Source: Elusimicrobiota bacterium (GTDB lineage: Bacteria; Elusimicrobiota; Endomicrobiia; Endomicrobiales; Endomicrobiaceae). From it: a DNA stretch of 32,478 bases. The DNA lies in NCBI GenBank assembly GCA_017528425.1, contig JAFXOV010000003.1:89174-121651 (forward strand), given 5' to 3'. Shown here piece by piece: positions 16,421 to 26,098 of this stretch; the first letter of the stretch is position 1, and each line of letters opens with the position of its first letter. The notes below the pieces were generated by a model, which ran no database searches, was not told the DNA's origin, and was given only the letters and a program-made list of their open reading frames with translations. Position numbers and translations under genes: made by a program.

Positions 16421-16930
16421 TTATGACGCCCTCTCCCAAACATTAGCAACATAAGTTACCACTTCTATTTTATTTTTAAAACCGGATCCTTTCGGCCACT
16501 CCGCCTTAAATACCATTTTTGTACTGCCGTAAAACCTTTCTGTGATGGCGCCGGTATTAGGATAAGCATTCTCGTATGCCGTATAAGAATAAACTACCGT
16601 ACAACCTGTTCTAAGTTGCTCTTCTTTTTTAAAACCAAAATTTGCAGCATTCGTACCGTTGATTCCGTAAGGATAATCATATTTTTTTCTCGTTCTATAT
16701 CTTGTGTCAAAATTAGTATTATCCGTTTGATAAACGGAAGCTTTAGCTATTTCTATTCTGTTTATCAAGCCTTGCAGAATTGAATTATATTCTTCACTAT
16801 CCGTAGCAAATCTGTAGGAAGAAGAAAAAAACGACAATCCGTACATACTTACAATGCCGATAATTATAACGGAGACCAAAACTTCCACTATGGTCGTCCC
16901 CTTACTTTTTTTGAACTTAAAAAATTTCAT
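16421..16930 (-). CDS. GspI/PilV-like minor pseudopilin
   Basis: 169 residues; leader MKFFKFKKSKG, then TTIVEVLVSVIIIGIVSMYG with Glu at +5, the type IV prepilin pattern, followed by a globular domain of unrecognised detail. In-frame alternatives lie upstream (TTG 16954, ATG 16948), but the ATG at 16930 follows the upstream stop by 1 base and gives a leader of normal length. Ribosome binding sites here are weak, so the start is not certain. Size and position suit GspI/PilV, which pairs with GspJ and GspK in the tip complex. Confidence 0.8.
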   Translation of the reverse strand: MKFFKFKKSKGTTIVEVLVSVIIIGIVSMYGLSFFSSSYRFATDSEEYNSILQGLINRIEIAKASVYQTDNTNFDTRYRTRKKYDYPYGINGTNAANFGFKKEEQLRTGCTVVYSYTAYENAYPNTGAITERFYGSTKMVFKAEWPKGSGFKNKIEVVTYVANVWERAS

Positions 16931-16931
16931 A

Positions 16932-17363
16932 CTAAAAAATTTCTTCATATTCAAGGTTTCCGGTCTCCAAATTATATTTTCCTACAACACTAACTCCAGA
17001 TAAATCTTCAATATCTTTTACAGCAAAAGTTCTTACCGTCAAAGCAACAGCAGATGAACCTGTCGCAGCCGCGCCTGAAACAACCGTAAAAAACTTAAAA
17101 TATTTATTTTGAGAAGAATCAATTTGCAATTCCTTAGCAGAAGACACTTTGTTATATTCTCCCGTCAAATAAAAATCCGAGTTTCTAACAAAATGCATTT
17201 TCTCTTGTGCAACAATTTTTTCGATAAATGCTCTTGCTTCGGTAGCCATCGCAATTTTAACATGTCCTTTACCGGAATAAAAACCTACCACAGCCAAAAT
17301 GGCAATTATAACAACAACAATCATAACTTCTATAAAAGTAAAGCCTTTTATGTTTGATTTCAT
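16932..17363 (-). CDS. Type IV prepilin / GspG-like major pseudopilin
   Basis: Structural subunit of the pilus or pseudopilus. The 143 residues begin MKSNIKG, then FTFIEVMIVVVIIAILAVVG: a 7-residue leader with Gly-Phe cleavage site, Glu at +5 and the long hydrophobic helix typical of type IV pilins. The globular part is small (about 110 residues). The longest frame starts at 17387 inside the preceding gene, but AAGGTGA at proper spacing supports the ATG at 17363. First pilin after the platform gene, hence most likely the major subunit. Confidence 0.9.
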   Translation of the reverse strand: MKSNIKGFTFIEVMIVVVIIAILAVVGFYSGKGHVKIAMATEARAFIEKIVAQEKMHFVRNSDFYLTGEYNKVSSAKELQIDSSQNKYFKFFTVVSGAAATGSSAVALTVRTFAVKDIEDLSGVSVVGKYNLETGNLEYEEIF

Positions 17364-17379
17364 AAAAATTTCACCTTTT

Positions 17380-18615
17380 TTAAACATTTTGGTTCACCAT
17401 AGCATTAGCCATATTAAATATCGGCAGATATAATGCTATAACACATATACCCACCATAAAACCCAAACCTACAATAAGTACCGGCTCAATAATAGCGCTT
17501 ATACTAGCAACTGCAGCATCCACTTCGTCTTGATAATAGTCGGTAATTTTCAAGAACATATCTTCCATTTGACCGGTTTTTTCACCTACTGCCGTCATTC
17601 TTACAACCATCTTAGGAAAAAGTTCAAACTTATCCATTTCGGTAGAAAAGAAACTTCCTCCTACAATAGCGGTTCTTATCTTTTCTAAAATCGATCTCAA
17701 GTATGTATTGTTTACCGTATTTGATGCTATTTGTATGGAAGAAACAATATCAACACCGCTCTTTATAAGTGTAGATAATGTCTGGAAAAAATTGGCAAAA
17801 ACCATTTTTGTATATATAGGAGAAAACCTTGGAACTTTAAAATACAACTTATGCCATTGCCTTAAGCCTTCCGGATTTTTGGTCCATATTCTAAACGCTA
17901 TATAAAGCAATATACAAAAGCCAATGATATATGGCATTCTTCCAATTATAAAATGGCTAACATCTATAACTACCTGTGTCGGCCAAGGCAATGCCGCACC
18001 AAATGACGCAAACATATCTTCGAACTTAGGTATAAGTATAAAAACTATACCGCAAAAAACAATTACAAAGAAAATACCTACGAACATAGGATACGATGCA
18101 GCCGCTTTAATTTTTCTTCTTAACTTTACCGAATTTTCAATATGGGTAGCCAAATCCGCCAAAACTTTAGCCAATTTACCGGATTTTTCACCTACCGCAA
18201 TCATGGATACAAAAGTGTTATCGAATATTTTCGGATATTTGGCAAGAGAATCGGAAAAGTTTGCGCCGCCTCTAACATCTTCGGCAATTTTTAACAATAC
18301 ACTGCTGAAATATGCATTTTGAACCATAACAGCAACATCGGATACTGCTTCCAAGACATTAACACCTGCATTAACCAACGTAGATAATTGTCTTGAAACT
18401 ATAGCCAACTCAGATAAAGAAACTTTTGTTTTTGAGGTACCCTTTCTTAACTTTGCATCCAAATCGGCAAAAAAACCGCCGCCTTGAGATAACGATATTT
18501 GAGTAAAACCTTTCATCCTTAATTCTGCCATGGCAGCATTTTCCGAAGGTGCATTAACAGAACCGGAAACTTTCATTCCTATAGAATTATGAGCACTATA
18601 CTTAAAACTTGGCAT
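17380..18615 (-). CDS. pilC: Inner-membrane platform protein PilC/GspF
   Basis: Polytopic inner-membrane platform that works with the assembly ATPase to extrude pilins. The 411 residues contain two T2SSF domains (about 75-200 and 277-400), each with the conserved pattern seen as MIAVGEKSGKLAKVLADLA and MTAVGEKTGQMEDMFLKI, and membrane helices around 172-195, 220-245 and 375-400. Length is standard. It starts 21 bp after pilB. Confidence 0.96.
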   Translation of the reverse strand: MPSFKYSAHNSIGMKVSGSVNAPSENAAMAELRMKGFTQISLSQGGGFFADLDAKLRKGTSKTKVSLSELAIVSRQLSTLVNAGVNVLEAVSDVAVMVQNAYFSSVLLKIAEDVRGGANFSDSLAKYPKIFDNTFVSMIAVGEKSGKLAKVLADLATHIENSVKLRRKIKAAASYPMFVGIFFVIVFCGIVFILIPKFEDMFASFGAALPWPTQVVIDVSHFIIGRMPYIIGFCILLYIAFRIWTKNPEGLRQWHKLYFKVPRFSPIYTKMVFANFFQTLSTLIKSGVDIVSSIQIASNTVNNTYLRSILEKIRTAIVGGSFFSTEMDKFELFPKMVVRMTAVGEKTGQMEDMFLKITDYYQDEVDAAVASISAIIEPVLIVGLGFMVGICVIALYLPIFNMANAMVNQNV

Positions 18616-18636
18616 ACTCTTTATTATACCTCACTA

Positions 18637-20322
18637 TTATTTATCGGCCATACTTACATTAAATACTTCTTCTACCGTTGTTCTTCCTTCCAACAACTTT
18701 GCAATAGCGGCTTTTCTCAATGAAACGATACCCTGTTTTGCCGCCAATTCTCTCAGCTCAACATCGGTAGCGCCTCTTGCTATTGCATCTTTCAAATCTT
18801 TTGTAATTCTTAACATTTCAAAAATAGCTGTTCTGCCTTTATATCCCGTATTATCGCAAAATTTACAACCTTGTCCTTCATAAACTTTATTGGACTTATC
18901 AAGTCCTAACTTATTATATATTTCATCCGAAAGAGTAATTTCTTTTTTACAATTCGGGCAAATCGTTCTAACCAATCTTTGTGCTATAATCAAATTCAAA
19001 GCATCTGCCATAAGGTAAGATTCTACACCCATAAACGCCATTCTCGAGATAGTACTTACGGTATCGTTAGTATGCAAAGTCGAAAACACAAGATGTCCCG
19101 TCAATGCAGCCTGAATTGCTATTTGGGCTGTTTCGGTATCTCTGATTTCTCCTACGAGTATAACATCAGGGTCTTGTCTCATGAATGTTCTTAAAATTCT
19201 TGCAAAGTCCAAACCGATATCCGTTCTGACATGACACTGGTTAATACCCTTCAATTCGTATTCAACAGGGTCTTCCGCGGTCATAATATTTATATCCGCA
19301 GTATTAATATGCCCCAAAGCCGAATAAAGAGTGGTCGTTTTACCGCTTGATGTAGGTCCCGTAACAAGTATCATTCCGTAAGGAGCGGTAATTGCTTCTT
19401 TAAAGAACGTTAATTCCTGAGGGCTGAAACCGACTCTTTCTATATCCAAGCCGAAAACATTTTTTGCAAGAACTCTCAGTACTATCTTTTCGCCCCATAT
19501 AGTCGGTATTATCGAGACTCTTATATCAATCTTCTGATCGGAAATTTTTATTCTGCATTTACCGTCTTGCGGCAATCTTCTTTCCGATATATCAAGGTCT
19601 GACATAATTTTAATTCTGGAAACGATAGCGGGATAATATTTTTTGGAAGGAGCCGGCATTTGTTGTAAAATACCATCGATTCTCATTCTCAAATAAATTT
19701 CTTTTTCAAAAGGCTCCAAATGAATATCACTGGCTTTCTTTGTTATAGCATCAAAAAATATTGAATTCACATACTTGATAACAGGAGCAGATTCCGTATC
19801 ATCGATATCATCCGTCAATTCTTCTTCTTCATCTTCCGCTTCCTGAACATCATGTTCACCTATTTCCTTGCTCAAAGAACTTCTGACATAAAACTTTTCT
19901 ATGTAATACAAAATATCTTTTTCCGAAGCTAAAACTACAGAGAGTCTTTTTCCCGTAATTCTTGAAAGTTCATCTTTATAAACAACATTTGCGGGATCCG
20001 ACATTGCAATAACAAGAAGTTCTCCGTTAATTTCCAAAGGAACCGCCATATATTTTCTTGCTATTTTTTCTTGAATTATATCAACAATTTTTTGCTCTAC
20101 TTCAATTCCGGACAAGTCGCGATATTCGACTCCCAAAGTTATGGACAGACATTCAAACAATTGAGCTTCGGTAACATAATTTTTTTCTAAAAGAACAGCT
20201 CCTATCTTTTTTTTCTTTTCCAAAGACTCTTTTAAACATTCGGCCAGCTGATCTTTTGTTACATATTGCTTACTTAAAAGGACTTCCCCCAGATACTTTT
20301 TCTTTAAAACTTCCAATACCAT
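18637..20322 (-). CDS. pilB: Pilus/secretion assembly ATPase PilB/GspE
   Basis: Hexameric cytoplasmic ATPase powering fibre assembly. The 561 residues show an N-terminal MshEN-type domain (about 8-145), a linker rich in Glu/Asp (155-178), the second N-domain (180-290), then the motor: Walker A GPTSSGKT (322-329), an Asp box (TAEDPVEYEL), Walker B DPDVILVGEIRD (384-395) and a His box (LVFSTLHTND). A tetracysteine zinc motif (Cys455, 458, 486, 489) is intact. AAGGAG precedes the ATG. The MshEN domain commonly binds cyclic di-GMP, so second-messenger control is possible. First gene of the operon. Confidence 0.97.
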   Translation of the reverse strand: MVLEVLKKKYLGEVLLSKQYVTKDQLAECLKESLEKKKKIGAVLLEKNYVTEAQLFECLSITLGVEYRDLSGIEVEQKIVDIIQEKIARKYMAVPLEINGELLVIAMSDPANVVYKDELSRITGKRLSVVLASEKDILYYIEKFYVRSSLSKEIGEHDVQEAEDEEEELTDDIDDTESAPVIKYVNSIFFDAITKKASDIHLEPFEKEIYLRMRIDGILQQMPAPSKKYYPAIVSRIKIMSDLDISERRLPQDGKCRIKISDQKIDIRVSIIPTIWGEKIVLRVLAKNVFGLDIERVGFSPQELTFFKEAITAPYGMILVTGPTSSGKTTTLYSALGHINTADINIMTAEDPVEYELKGINQCHVRTDIGLDFARILRTFMRQDPDVILVGEIRDTETAQIAIQAALTGHLVFSTLHTNDTVSTISRMAFMGVESYLMADALNLIIAQRLVRTICPNCKKEITLSDEIYNKLGLDKSNKVYEGQGCKFCDNTGYKGRTAIFEMLRITKDLKDAIARGATDVELRELAAKQGIVSLRKAAIAKLLEGRTTVEEVFNVSMADK

Positions 20323-20396
20323 CCGAAACTCCTTTTATTATCTTAAAAAAAACAAACGAAAAACAACAAATTTTCACATTTTTTTCACACTTATAA

Positions 20397-20425
20397 ATTA
20401 TAGAAGAATAAGTGCTTTTTGTCAA
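20397..20425 (-). promoter_or_regulatory. Consensus sigma-70 promoter of the pilB operon
   Basis: On the minus strand, TTGACA (20420-20425) and TATAAT (20397-20402) are separated by 17 bases, a perfect housekeeping promoter. The start would fall about 70 bases before the pilB ATG, leaving an A/T-rich leader. No strong terminator is visible between the preceding ugd gene and this site. Confidence 0.9.
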
Positions 20426-20452
20426 CAATTTTTTCTCTATATAAAGTATATA

Positions 20453-21640
20453 TTAATCTCTAAAGAACAAATCTCGTGTATATACCTTCTCTTTAACATC
20501 GGCAAGACATCCATCATAACGGTTAGCAATTATAACATCGGATACTTGTTTAAAGGTATTTATATTTTTTATTATTACACTATCCAAAAACATTTTTTCC
20601 GCTATAGTAGGTTCATATATAACAACTTCAATATCTTTGGCTTTCAGCCTCTTAATTATTCCTTGTATCGAACTTTGCCTGAAATTATCGGAACCGGTTT
20701 TCATTGTCAAACGATAAATTCCTACGGTTTTTGGCTGTTTGGAAATAATTTGTTTGGCAACAAAATCTTTTCTGGTTTTATTGGCGGCAACCACGGCAGA
20801 AATTATATTTTGAGGAACACCTTTGTAATTCGCAAGTAATTGTTTTGTATCTTTCGGCAAACAATATCCGCCATATCCGAAAGACGGATTATTATAATAA
20901 TCCCCTATTCTGGGATCAGTACAAACACCTTTGATAATATCTTTTGTATTTAAACCGTAAAAAGAAGAAAACGTATCTAATTCATTAAAAAAAGAAACTC
21001 TCAATGCCAAATAGGCATTAGCAAAAAGCTTTACCGTCTCGGCTTCGGTTGTATTCATTATTCGTAACTCAATATTTTCCTTAATAGCGGCACTTTTCAA
21101 CAAATCGGCAAAAACTTTTGCCTTGTCTACAAGTTGCTCATTATTCAAATCCGTTCCCACTATAATACGACTGGGATATAAATTATCGTACAAGGCTTTT
21201 CCTTCTCTTAAGAACTCAGGGCTGAACAAAATATTCTCGGTAGAATATTTTTCTTTCATTTTCTTTGAAAAACCAATAGGAATTGTGGATTTTATAACGA
21301 TAACGGCATTCGGGTTTATTTCAACAACTTTTTTTATTACGGATTCTACGGATGTTGTATCAAAGTAGTTTTTCTTCTCATCATAGTTTGTCGGGGTTGA
21401 GACTACAACGAAATCTGCATCTTTGTACGCTGAAACATCATCGGTTGTAGCCTTAAGATTTAAATTTTTCTCTGAAAGATAAGATTGTATTTCTTTGTCA
21501 GCTATAGGAGATATTTTATTGTTTATTTTTTTTACTTTATCCGAAATGATATCAACAGCAAAAACTTCATTTTGTTGTGACAACAACACCGCCATAGACA
21601 ACCCAACATATCCTGTTCCCGCAACAGCAATTTTCATCAT
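20453..21640 (-). CDS. ugd: UDP-glucose 6-dehydrogenase
   Basis: Oxidises UDP-glucose to UDP-glucuronate with two NAD+, feeding capsule, O-antigen or other acidic glycans. The 395 residues carry an N-terminal Rossmann fold ([13 protein letters not shown], 8-20), the central dimerisation helix region, [14 protein letters not shown] (139-152), the catalytic Cys260 in [14 protein letters not shown], and a C-terminal UDP-binding domain. A related nucleotide-sugar dehydrogenase substrate cannot be excluded. AAGGAG lies 2 bases before the first and 5 before the second of two ATG codons, so the start may be 21637. It follows tadC by about 56 bases and may be the last gene of the Tad transcript; its work belongs to the glycan genes at 28-32 kb. 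Confidence 0.92.
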   Translation of the reverse strand: MMKIAVAGTGYVGLSMAVLLSQQNEVFAVDIISDKVKKINNKISPIADKEIQSYLSEKNLNLKATTDDVSAYKDADFVVVSTPTNYDEKKNYFDTTSVESVIKKVVEINPNAVIVIKSTIPIGFSKKMKEKYSTENILFSPEFLREGKALYDNLYPSRIIVGTDLNNEQLVDKAKVFADLLKSAAIKENIELRIMNTTEAETVKLFANAYLALRVSFFNELDTFSSFYGLNTKDIIKGVCTDPRIGDYYNNPSFGYGGYCLPKDTKQLLANYKGVPQNIISAVVAANKTRKDFVAKQIISKQPKTVGIYRLTMKTGSDNFRQSSIQGIIKRLKAKDIEVVIYEPTIAEKMFLDSVIIKNINTFKQVSDVIIANRYDGCLADVKEKVYTRDLFFRD

Positions 21641-21696
21641 AACTCCTTATACTGTAATTGTTAAATTATATATAAAATTTAGCAATATAACAAGCA

Positions 21697-22581
21697 CTAG
21701 AAAAGTGTTCCCGATTTAAAAAATGATATAACAAACGGTGCAAACAACAAAATAAAAATGGTCGGCAATATCAAAATTGTCATAGGTAGCAACATTTTTA
21801 CCGGCGCTTCATGTGCTTTTTTTTCGGCTATTGCAACATTATCATCGGAAATTTGTTTGGATATTTTATTTAAACTGTCGGCAAACCCTGTTCCCGTTTC
21901 CAAAGACATCGTTATTGTTTTAACAAAAGTATCCAACTGAACTATGTTATACTTTTCAGCCATTTCTTCAAAAGCTGTTTTTATATTAACACCTAATGAC
22001 ATTTTTTTTATGATATTTTTCAGTTCTTTTATCAAACAACCATCCAAAATCGTTATTATTTTATTTAACGAACCGTTAAAGTCAATTCCGGATGAAAGCA
22101 TTACAGCCAGCAGACTTGAAACGTCCGGTATTTGTTTTACTATTTCGTTAATTGTTTTGTTGTATTGTTCGTATATTTTCAAATACGGCAATATCAAAAA
22201 CAAAAGGCCGAAACAAAACATAAATAAAATATCAAAACCGAAAATAAATATTGATATAAAACACCCTACAAGCATAGACAGTATCTGTATAAAAACAAAC
22301 GTGTACGGATTTATTTTTATATCACTTAAATCAAAAACATTTAACATTTTATCTGTTTTATCAATATAATCAATAAAAATTTTTAATCTGATAAATTTTA
22401 ATACATGTGAAAACGTATTCAAAAACTTTACTAAATAGAAAAAGAATATATTTCTTCTCGTATCAATGCTTCCGTAAAAATTACGCTTCGCATAAAAACT
22501 CGACATAACGGTACTAATCAGCATATACAGTATGAAGAATAAAAGTGATAATAAAATAAAAGTCAGTATTAAATATATCAT
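21697..22581 (-). CDS. tadC: Tad platform protein TadC (T2SSF family)
   Basis: 294 residues, one of two inner-membrane platform proteins of the Tad/Flp pilus. Membrane helices lie at the N-terminus (IYLILTFILLSLLFFILYML), mid-protein and C-terminus, surrounding a T2SSF domain with VSSLLAVMLSSGIDFNGSL and TFVKTITMSLETGTGFADSL. A longer frame begins at 22641, but the ATG at 22581 overlaps the tadB stop as ATGA, the same coupling seen between other genes here, so I take it as the start. Confidence 0.9.
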   Translation of the reverse strand: MIYLILTFILLSLLFFILYMLISTVMSSFYAKRNFYGSIDTRRNIFFFYLVKFLNTFSHVLKFIRLKIFIDYIDKTDKMLNVFDLSDIKINPYTFVFIQILSMLVGCFISIFIFGFDILFMFCFGLLFLILPYLKIYEQYNKTINEIVKQIPDVSSLLAVMLSSGIDFNGSLNKIITILDGCLIKELKNIIKKMSLGVNIKTAFEEMAEKYNIVQLDTFVKTITMSLETGTGFADSLNKISKQISDDNVAIAEKKAHEAPVKMLLPMTILILPTIFILLFAPFVISFFKSGTLF

Positions 22582-23375
22582 AATTTTATGTCCGCAATTT
22601 TTTTCATAATAAACGATCCGGAAAGTATCATAATCACACAAACAAGTAATATCACATTACCGAACAAAGATGTAAATAAAACAGATACTGTTTCAGGTTC
22701 AACTAAATAAATCAAAAAGACTATCAAAAACGGAATTATGCTTATAACCATTCCGGAAAAACGAACTTGTGAAGTAAGAACATCCACTTTCGTTGTTAAA
22801 GAAAGTTTTTGTGCAACCATAACTTCTATTTTTGAAAGGAGATCCGATATTTTTATTCCGGTGGAATACGATAATCGTAACGAATCCATAAAAAATTTAT
22901 ACTGTTCGTTTTGAACCTTTAATACGGAATCTTTTAAAGCTTCATCTAAACTTATACCCAACTTAATTTTATCGGATACTTCTTTAAACTCCGAAGCTAA
23001 CGGCTCTTTTATTTGTTCGGATATTGAATCTATAGCTTGAACAATATTTTCTCCCGAAGAAACCGAACTTCTAAACAACCTTATTATTTCCAAGATTTGT
23101 TTGTCTATCTCTTTTTTATATTTTTGTTTTTTGTTTTCCAAAAACAACCATAAATAATATATCAATACAATTGTTACTATTATTGCATATATTACATTGA
23201 AAACTATTGATATCAAAAGAAATAAAATTACAACAAACAAAAAATTTATTTTGTTCTTATTGCGTTTCTTGTTTTTTATATTTGTCTTTTGTTCTTTAAA
23301 AACAAAACAGGCATAAAAAACAAGCAAAAAAAATGATATCAAAAAAAGTAATAACCAAACATTATTTAATGTCAT
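22578..23375 (-). CDS. tadB: Tad platform protein TadB (T2SSF family)
   Basis: 265 residues; pairs with TadC in the inner membrane to receive the CpaF/TadA ATPase. Two N-terminal membrane segments (about 5-25 and 44-80), a T2SSF domain (FRSSVSSGENIVQAIDSISE, then LRLSYSTGIKISDLLSKIE) and C-terminal helices (PFLIVFLIYLVEP, VILLVCVIMILSGSFI). It overlaps both the upstream ATPase gene and tadC by 4 bases (ATGA). Confidence 0.9.
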   Translation of the reverse strand: MTLNNVWLLLFLISFFLLVFYACFVFKEQKTNIKNKKRNKNKINFLFVVILFLLISIVFNVIYAIIVTIVLIYYLWLFLENKKQKYKKEIDKQILEIIRLFRSSVSSGENIVQAIDSISEQIKEPLASEFKEVSDKIKLGISLDEALKDSVLKVQNEQYKFFMDSLRLSYSTGIKISDLLSKIEVMVAQKLSLTTKVDVLTSQVRFSGMVISIIPFLIVFLIYLVEPETVSVLFTSLFGNVILLVCVIMILSGSFIMKKIADIKL

Positions 23376-25264
23376 ATTTTTTTCACAAAGTTTTTCCGTG
23401 TTTGGTCATATACAAACACGGGAACCAAGTTATATTTACTGTTTTCGGATTTTTGTAAAAAAGAAATTTCCGATATTTTTCTTGAACCGTCGGAAAATCT
23501 TTTTATTTGAATTATAATATCTATTGCGGATACTATCATTGAAATTATTGATTTTTCGGGCAACTCAAAACCTGCCATTAAACACATAACAACAAGTCTT
23601 GATATTGCATCCGAACAAGAATTGGAATGAACGGTAGTCATCGAACCGCTATGACCGGTATTCATTGCCTGTAACATATCCAAGGTTTCCCCCGCCCTGC
23701 ATTCCCCCACTATAATTCTGTCCGGTCTCATTCTAAGAGAATTTATAACAAGTTGTCTTATTGTAATTTCCGAAGATCCTTCCAAAGATTTAGGTCTTGA
23801 TTCCAGTCTTACAACATGTTCTTGTTGCAACTGAAGTTCGGCGGAATCTTCTATTGTCACGATTCTTTCTTGTGATCCGATAAAAGAAGAAATAATATTC
23901 AGCAATGTTGTTTTACCCGAACCTGTTCCTCCGGAAATCAAGATATTTTTCTTGCTTGAAACGGCAGTTTCCAAAAAGTTCAACATTTCCTCATTCAATG
24001 AACCGTAATTAATAAGTTCCCGACCGGAAAGTTTATGTTTTGCAAACTTTCTTATTGTTAATACAGGTCCTTCCAATGATATAGGCGAAATAACAACATT
24101 TACTCTTGAACCGTCTTTTAATCTTGCATCAACTATCGGCGAAGATTCGTCAATATGTCTGCCTATCGGAGCAACTATTCTGTTAATAACGGTTTTTAAT
24201 TTTTCAACGTTTGTAAACTTTATATCCGTTTTTTCCACTTTACCGTTTTTTTCAATATAAATATTGTTGCAACCGTTTACCATTATTTCCGTAACGCTTT
24301 CATCCGACAACAAATCTTCAAGTATACCAAGCCCGACTATATCATCAATCAGTTCTTTAGAAATTTTATCTTGTATAGATACACCGACTTTTATTCCGTA
24401 CACAGAAAGAAGCTCTTGAATTTTAACTTTAATTATATTCGATAACACGTTTTTATCTTGTTCATTCGAATACTCTTTCATTTTCTCAACTAAATCTTTA
24501 TGCAACCTTTCTTTCAACAAGATATATTTGTTTGAATCCGGCAATATTTCATCCATAACAACATTATTTACTCTGCCACAAGAAATCTCGTCTGCAATCT
24601 TTTTTATTCCTGTAACAAAATCGTTATTGGCATCGTTAAACATAAAATTTTTACTTATGACTGCCTCTTCAATTTTAGAATCAAAATTTATAATTATTGA
24701 ATTCTTCGGAATAAAATTTTCTTCCTGTTCGTCTATGTTAAAATCAATATCTCTCTTAAATATTACAGGCAAAACAATTACATCTTTAATTTTATTAATT
24801 ATAATGTTCGAATATATTTTTTGATAATTTGATAATGCTACAGGTTCTTTCTCAAAAGGACACAATATTATATCCGATACATGCATAAAATCGAAAATAT
24901 ACTTACTTTTATCACAAACAATAAAAACATTATCGTAAATTTCCGATAAAGAATTTATTATAAAATTGAAATTTTCTTCCGATATCTTTGTTATATCTTT
25001 TACACATATAACATCATTGTTCGTATCGAAATAAGATTTCAACATTGACATATTAACATTTACTACAACATTTAAAATATCGTCCAAATATTTTATGTTC
25101 TTCTTACCGTAATAAGACCAAATTATATTACTGTTTTGTCTTACATCTATGGTTATATTTTTCTTGCCGGCATAAGAATTTACTGTCAATAAACCTCTTA
25201 TTAAAGAATTTGTATACAAAGAATTATCTGTTTGTAAAATTGATATTATTTTGGATTTTTTCAT
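23372..25264 (-). CDS. Tad ATPase CpaF/TadA with CpaE/TadZ-like N-terminal domain
   Basis: Motor ATPase of the Tad pilus, 630 residues, well over the 400-500 usual for CpaF. Residues about 235-630 are a complete CpaF: N-terminal bundle, LGILEDLLSDESVTEIMVNG (312-331), Walker A GGTGSGKT (445-452), IEDSAELQLQ, RPDRIIVGECRAGE (513-526) and GHSGSMTTVHS. Residues 1-230 have alternating hydrophobic strands and helices in the manner of the MinD/CpaE fold (DNVFIVCDKS at 111-120 where MinD-type proteins have the second nucleotide motif; KKIADEI near 221-227), but no Walker A lysine motif. I read this as a degenerate CpaE/TadZ localisation domain fused to the ATPase. It overlaps cpaB and tadB by 4 bases each. 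CpaF is certain; the fused domain is an inference. Confidence 0.93.
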   Translation of the reverse strand: MKKSKIISILQTDNSLYTNSLIRGLLTVNSYAGKKNITIDVRQNSNIIWSYYGKKNIKYLDDILNVVVNVNMSMLKSYFDTNNDVICVKDITKISEENFNFIINSLSEIYDNVFIVCDKSKYIFDFMHVSDIILCPFEKEPVALSNYQKIYSNIIINKIKDVIVLPVIFKRDIDFNIDEQEENFIPKNSIIINFDSKIEEAVISKNFMFNDANNDFVTGIKKIADEISCGRVNNVVMDEILPDSNKYILLKERLHKDLVEKMKEYSNEQDKNVLSNIIKVKIQELLSVYGIKVGVSIQDKISKELIDDIVGLGILEDLLSDESVTEIMVNGCNNIYIEKNGKVEKTDIKFTNVEKLKTVINRIVAPIGRHIDESSPIVDARLKDGSRVNVVISPISLEGPVLTIRKFAKHKLSGRELINYGSLNEEMLNFLETAVSSKKNILISGGTGSGKTTLLNIISSFIGSQERIVTIEDSAELQLQQEHVVRLESRPKSLEGSSEITIRQLVINSLRMRPDRIIVGECRAGETLDMLQAMNTGHSGSMTTVHSNSCSDAISRLVVMCLMAGFELPEKSIISMIVSAIDIIIQIKRFSDGSRKISEISFLQKSENSKYNLVPVFVYDQTRKNFVKKI

Positions 25265-26097
25265 TGTTTTTGAGAATATTTATTTATTATTTCGTTTAAT
25301 TCTTTTTGCCTTTTTTGAAATTCGGAATTTGTTTGTTTTACGGATTGTGCTTTTGTATTTGCAACTGCATTTTCACAAATATCGTTTATTTTAATTATTT
25401 TATTTTGCTGAATTTTATCGTCGGATGCAGCTCTCAAAACAATTTTCAATATTCCTTTCTCTTGTGCTAAAACTATTTTTTGCGCTTCTTCCATGGAAAC
25501 AGCCACCGTTACGGGAATATTAACGGAAACAGTCATTTCATCCTCGGTTTTTTTCGCGGAACCTATAATATCGTTACCGACCGCCAACACCAAAAGATTT
25601 TGTGCGACAACACAAGCTGCTTCTTCTAATCTTTGATTCTTATTTTCATATTCTATAATAGATATCAAATCAACTTTGCTTCCGGAAGTAATTATTCCGT
25701 TTACTTCCTGATTGTTAAAAAGTATGGTTATTGCTTTTTTGTTATCCGGTATTGTGTTTGCCAAACCGAATCCGGATATTACGGAAGACATTTTGGATGA
25801 AGTTATTTGCTCCCCTTCTTCAAAAGGAACTATGGATATATATGCAGGATTTCCGTCAATATAAAAATCTTTTATTTCCGATATGTAGTTAGGTTGAGCA
25901 TACTGTTTCGGAACTATTTTTTGTTTTATCATCGAATCCGTTATAATTTGTCCCTGTTCTATTCTTTGATTTGCAACAACAACCGCTACTTTTTCGGACA
26001 TACTTTTATTTTGCTGTCCGACATCGTATAAATATAAAGTCGCAAACATTGCGGAAAACAATGCCAATACGACTATCAATATAATATTCTTTTTCAT
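25261..26097 (-). CDS. cpaB: Pilus assembly protein CpaB/RcpC
   Basis: 278 residues. Signal-anchor helix (4-26), then an SAF domain (about 38-105, VAVVVANQRIEQGQIITDSM) and an RcpC-type domain (about 120-220, KAITILFNNQEVNGIITSGS; VNIPVTVAVSMEEAQKIVLA). In other Tad systems CpaB/RcpC sits in the periplasm next to the secretin and may bind peptidoglycan. The C-terminus is Lys/Gln-rich. The stop overlaps the next ATG as ATGA; the gene starts 1 bp after the Flp pilin stop. Confidence 0.92.
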   Translation of the reverse strand: MKKNIILIVVLALFSAMFATLYLYDVGQQNKSMSEKVAVVVANQRIEQGQIITDSMIKQKIVPKQYAQPNYISEIKDFYIDGNPAYISIVPFEEGEQITSSKMSSVISGFGLANTIPDNKKAITILFNNQEVNGIITSGSKVDLISIIEYENKNQRLEEAACVVAQNLLVLAVGNDIIGSAKKTEDEMTVSVNIPVTVAVSMEEAQKIVLAQEKGILKIVLRAASDDKIQQNKIIKINDICENAVANTKAQSVKQTNSEFQKRQKELNEIINKYSQKQ

Positions 26098-26098
26098 T

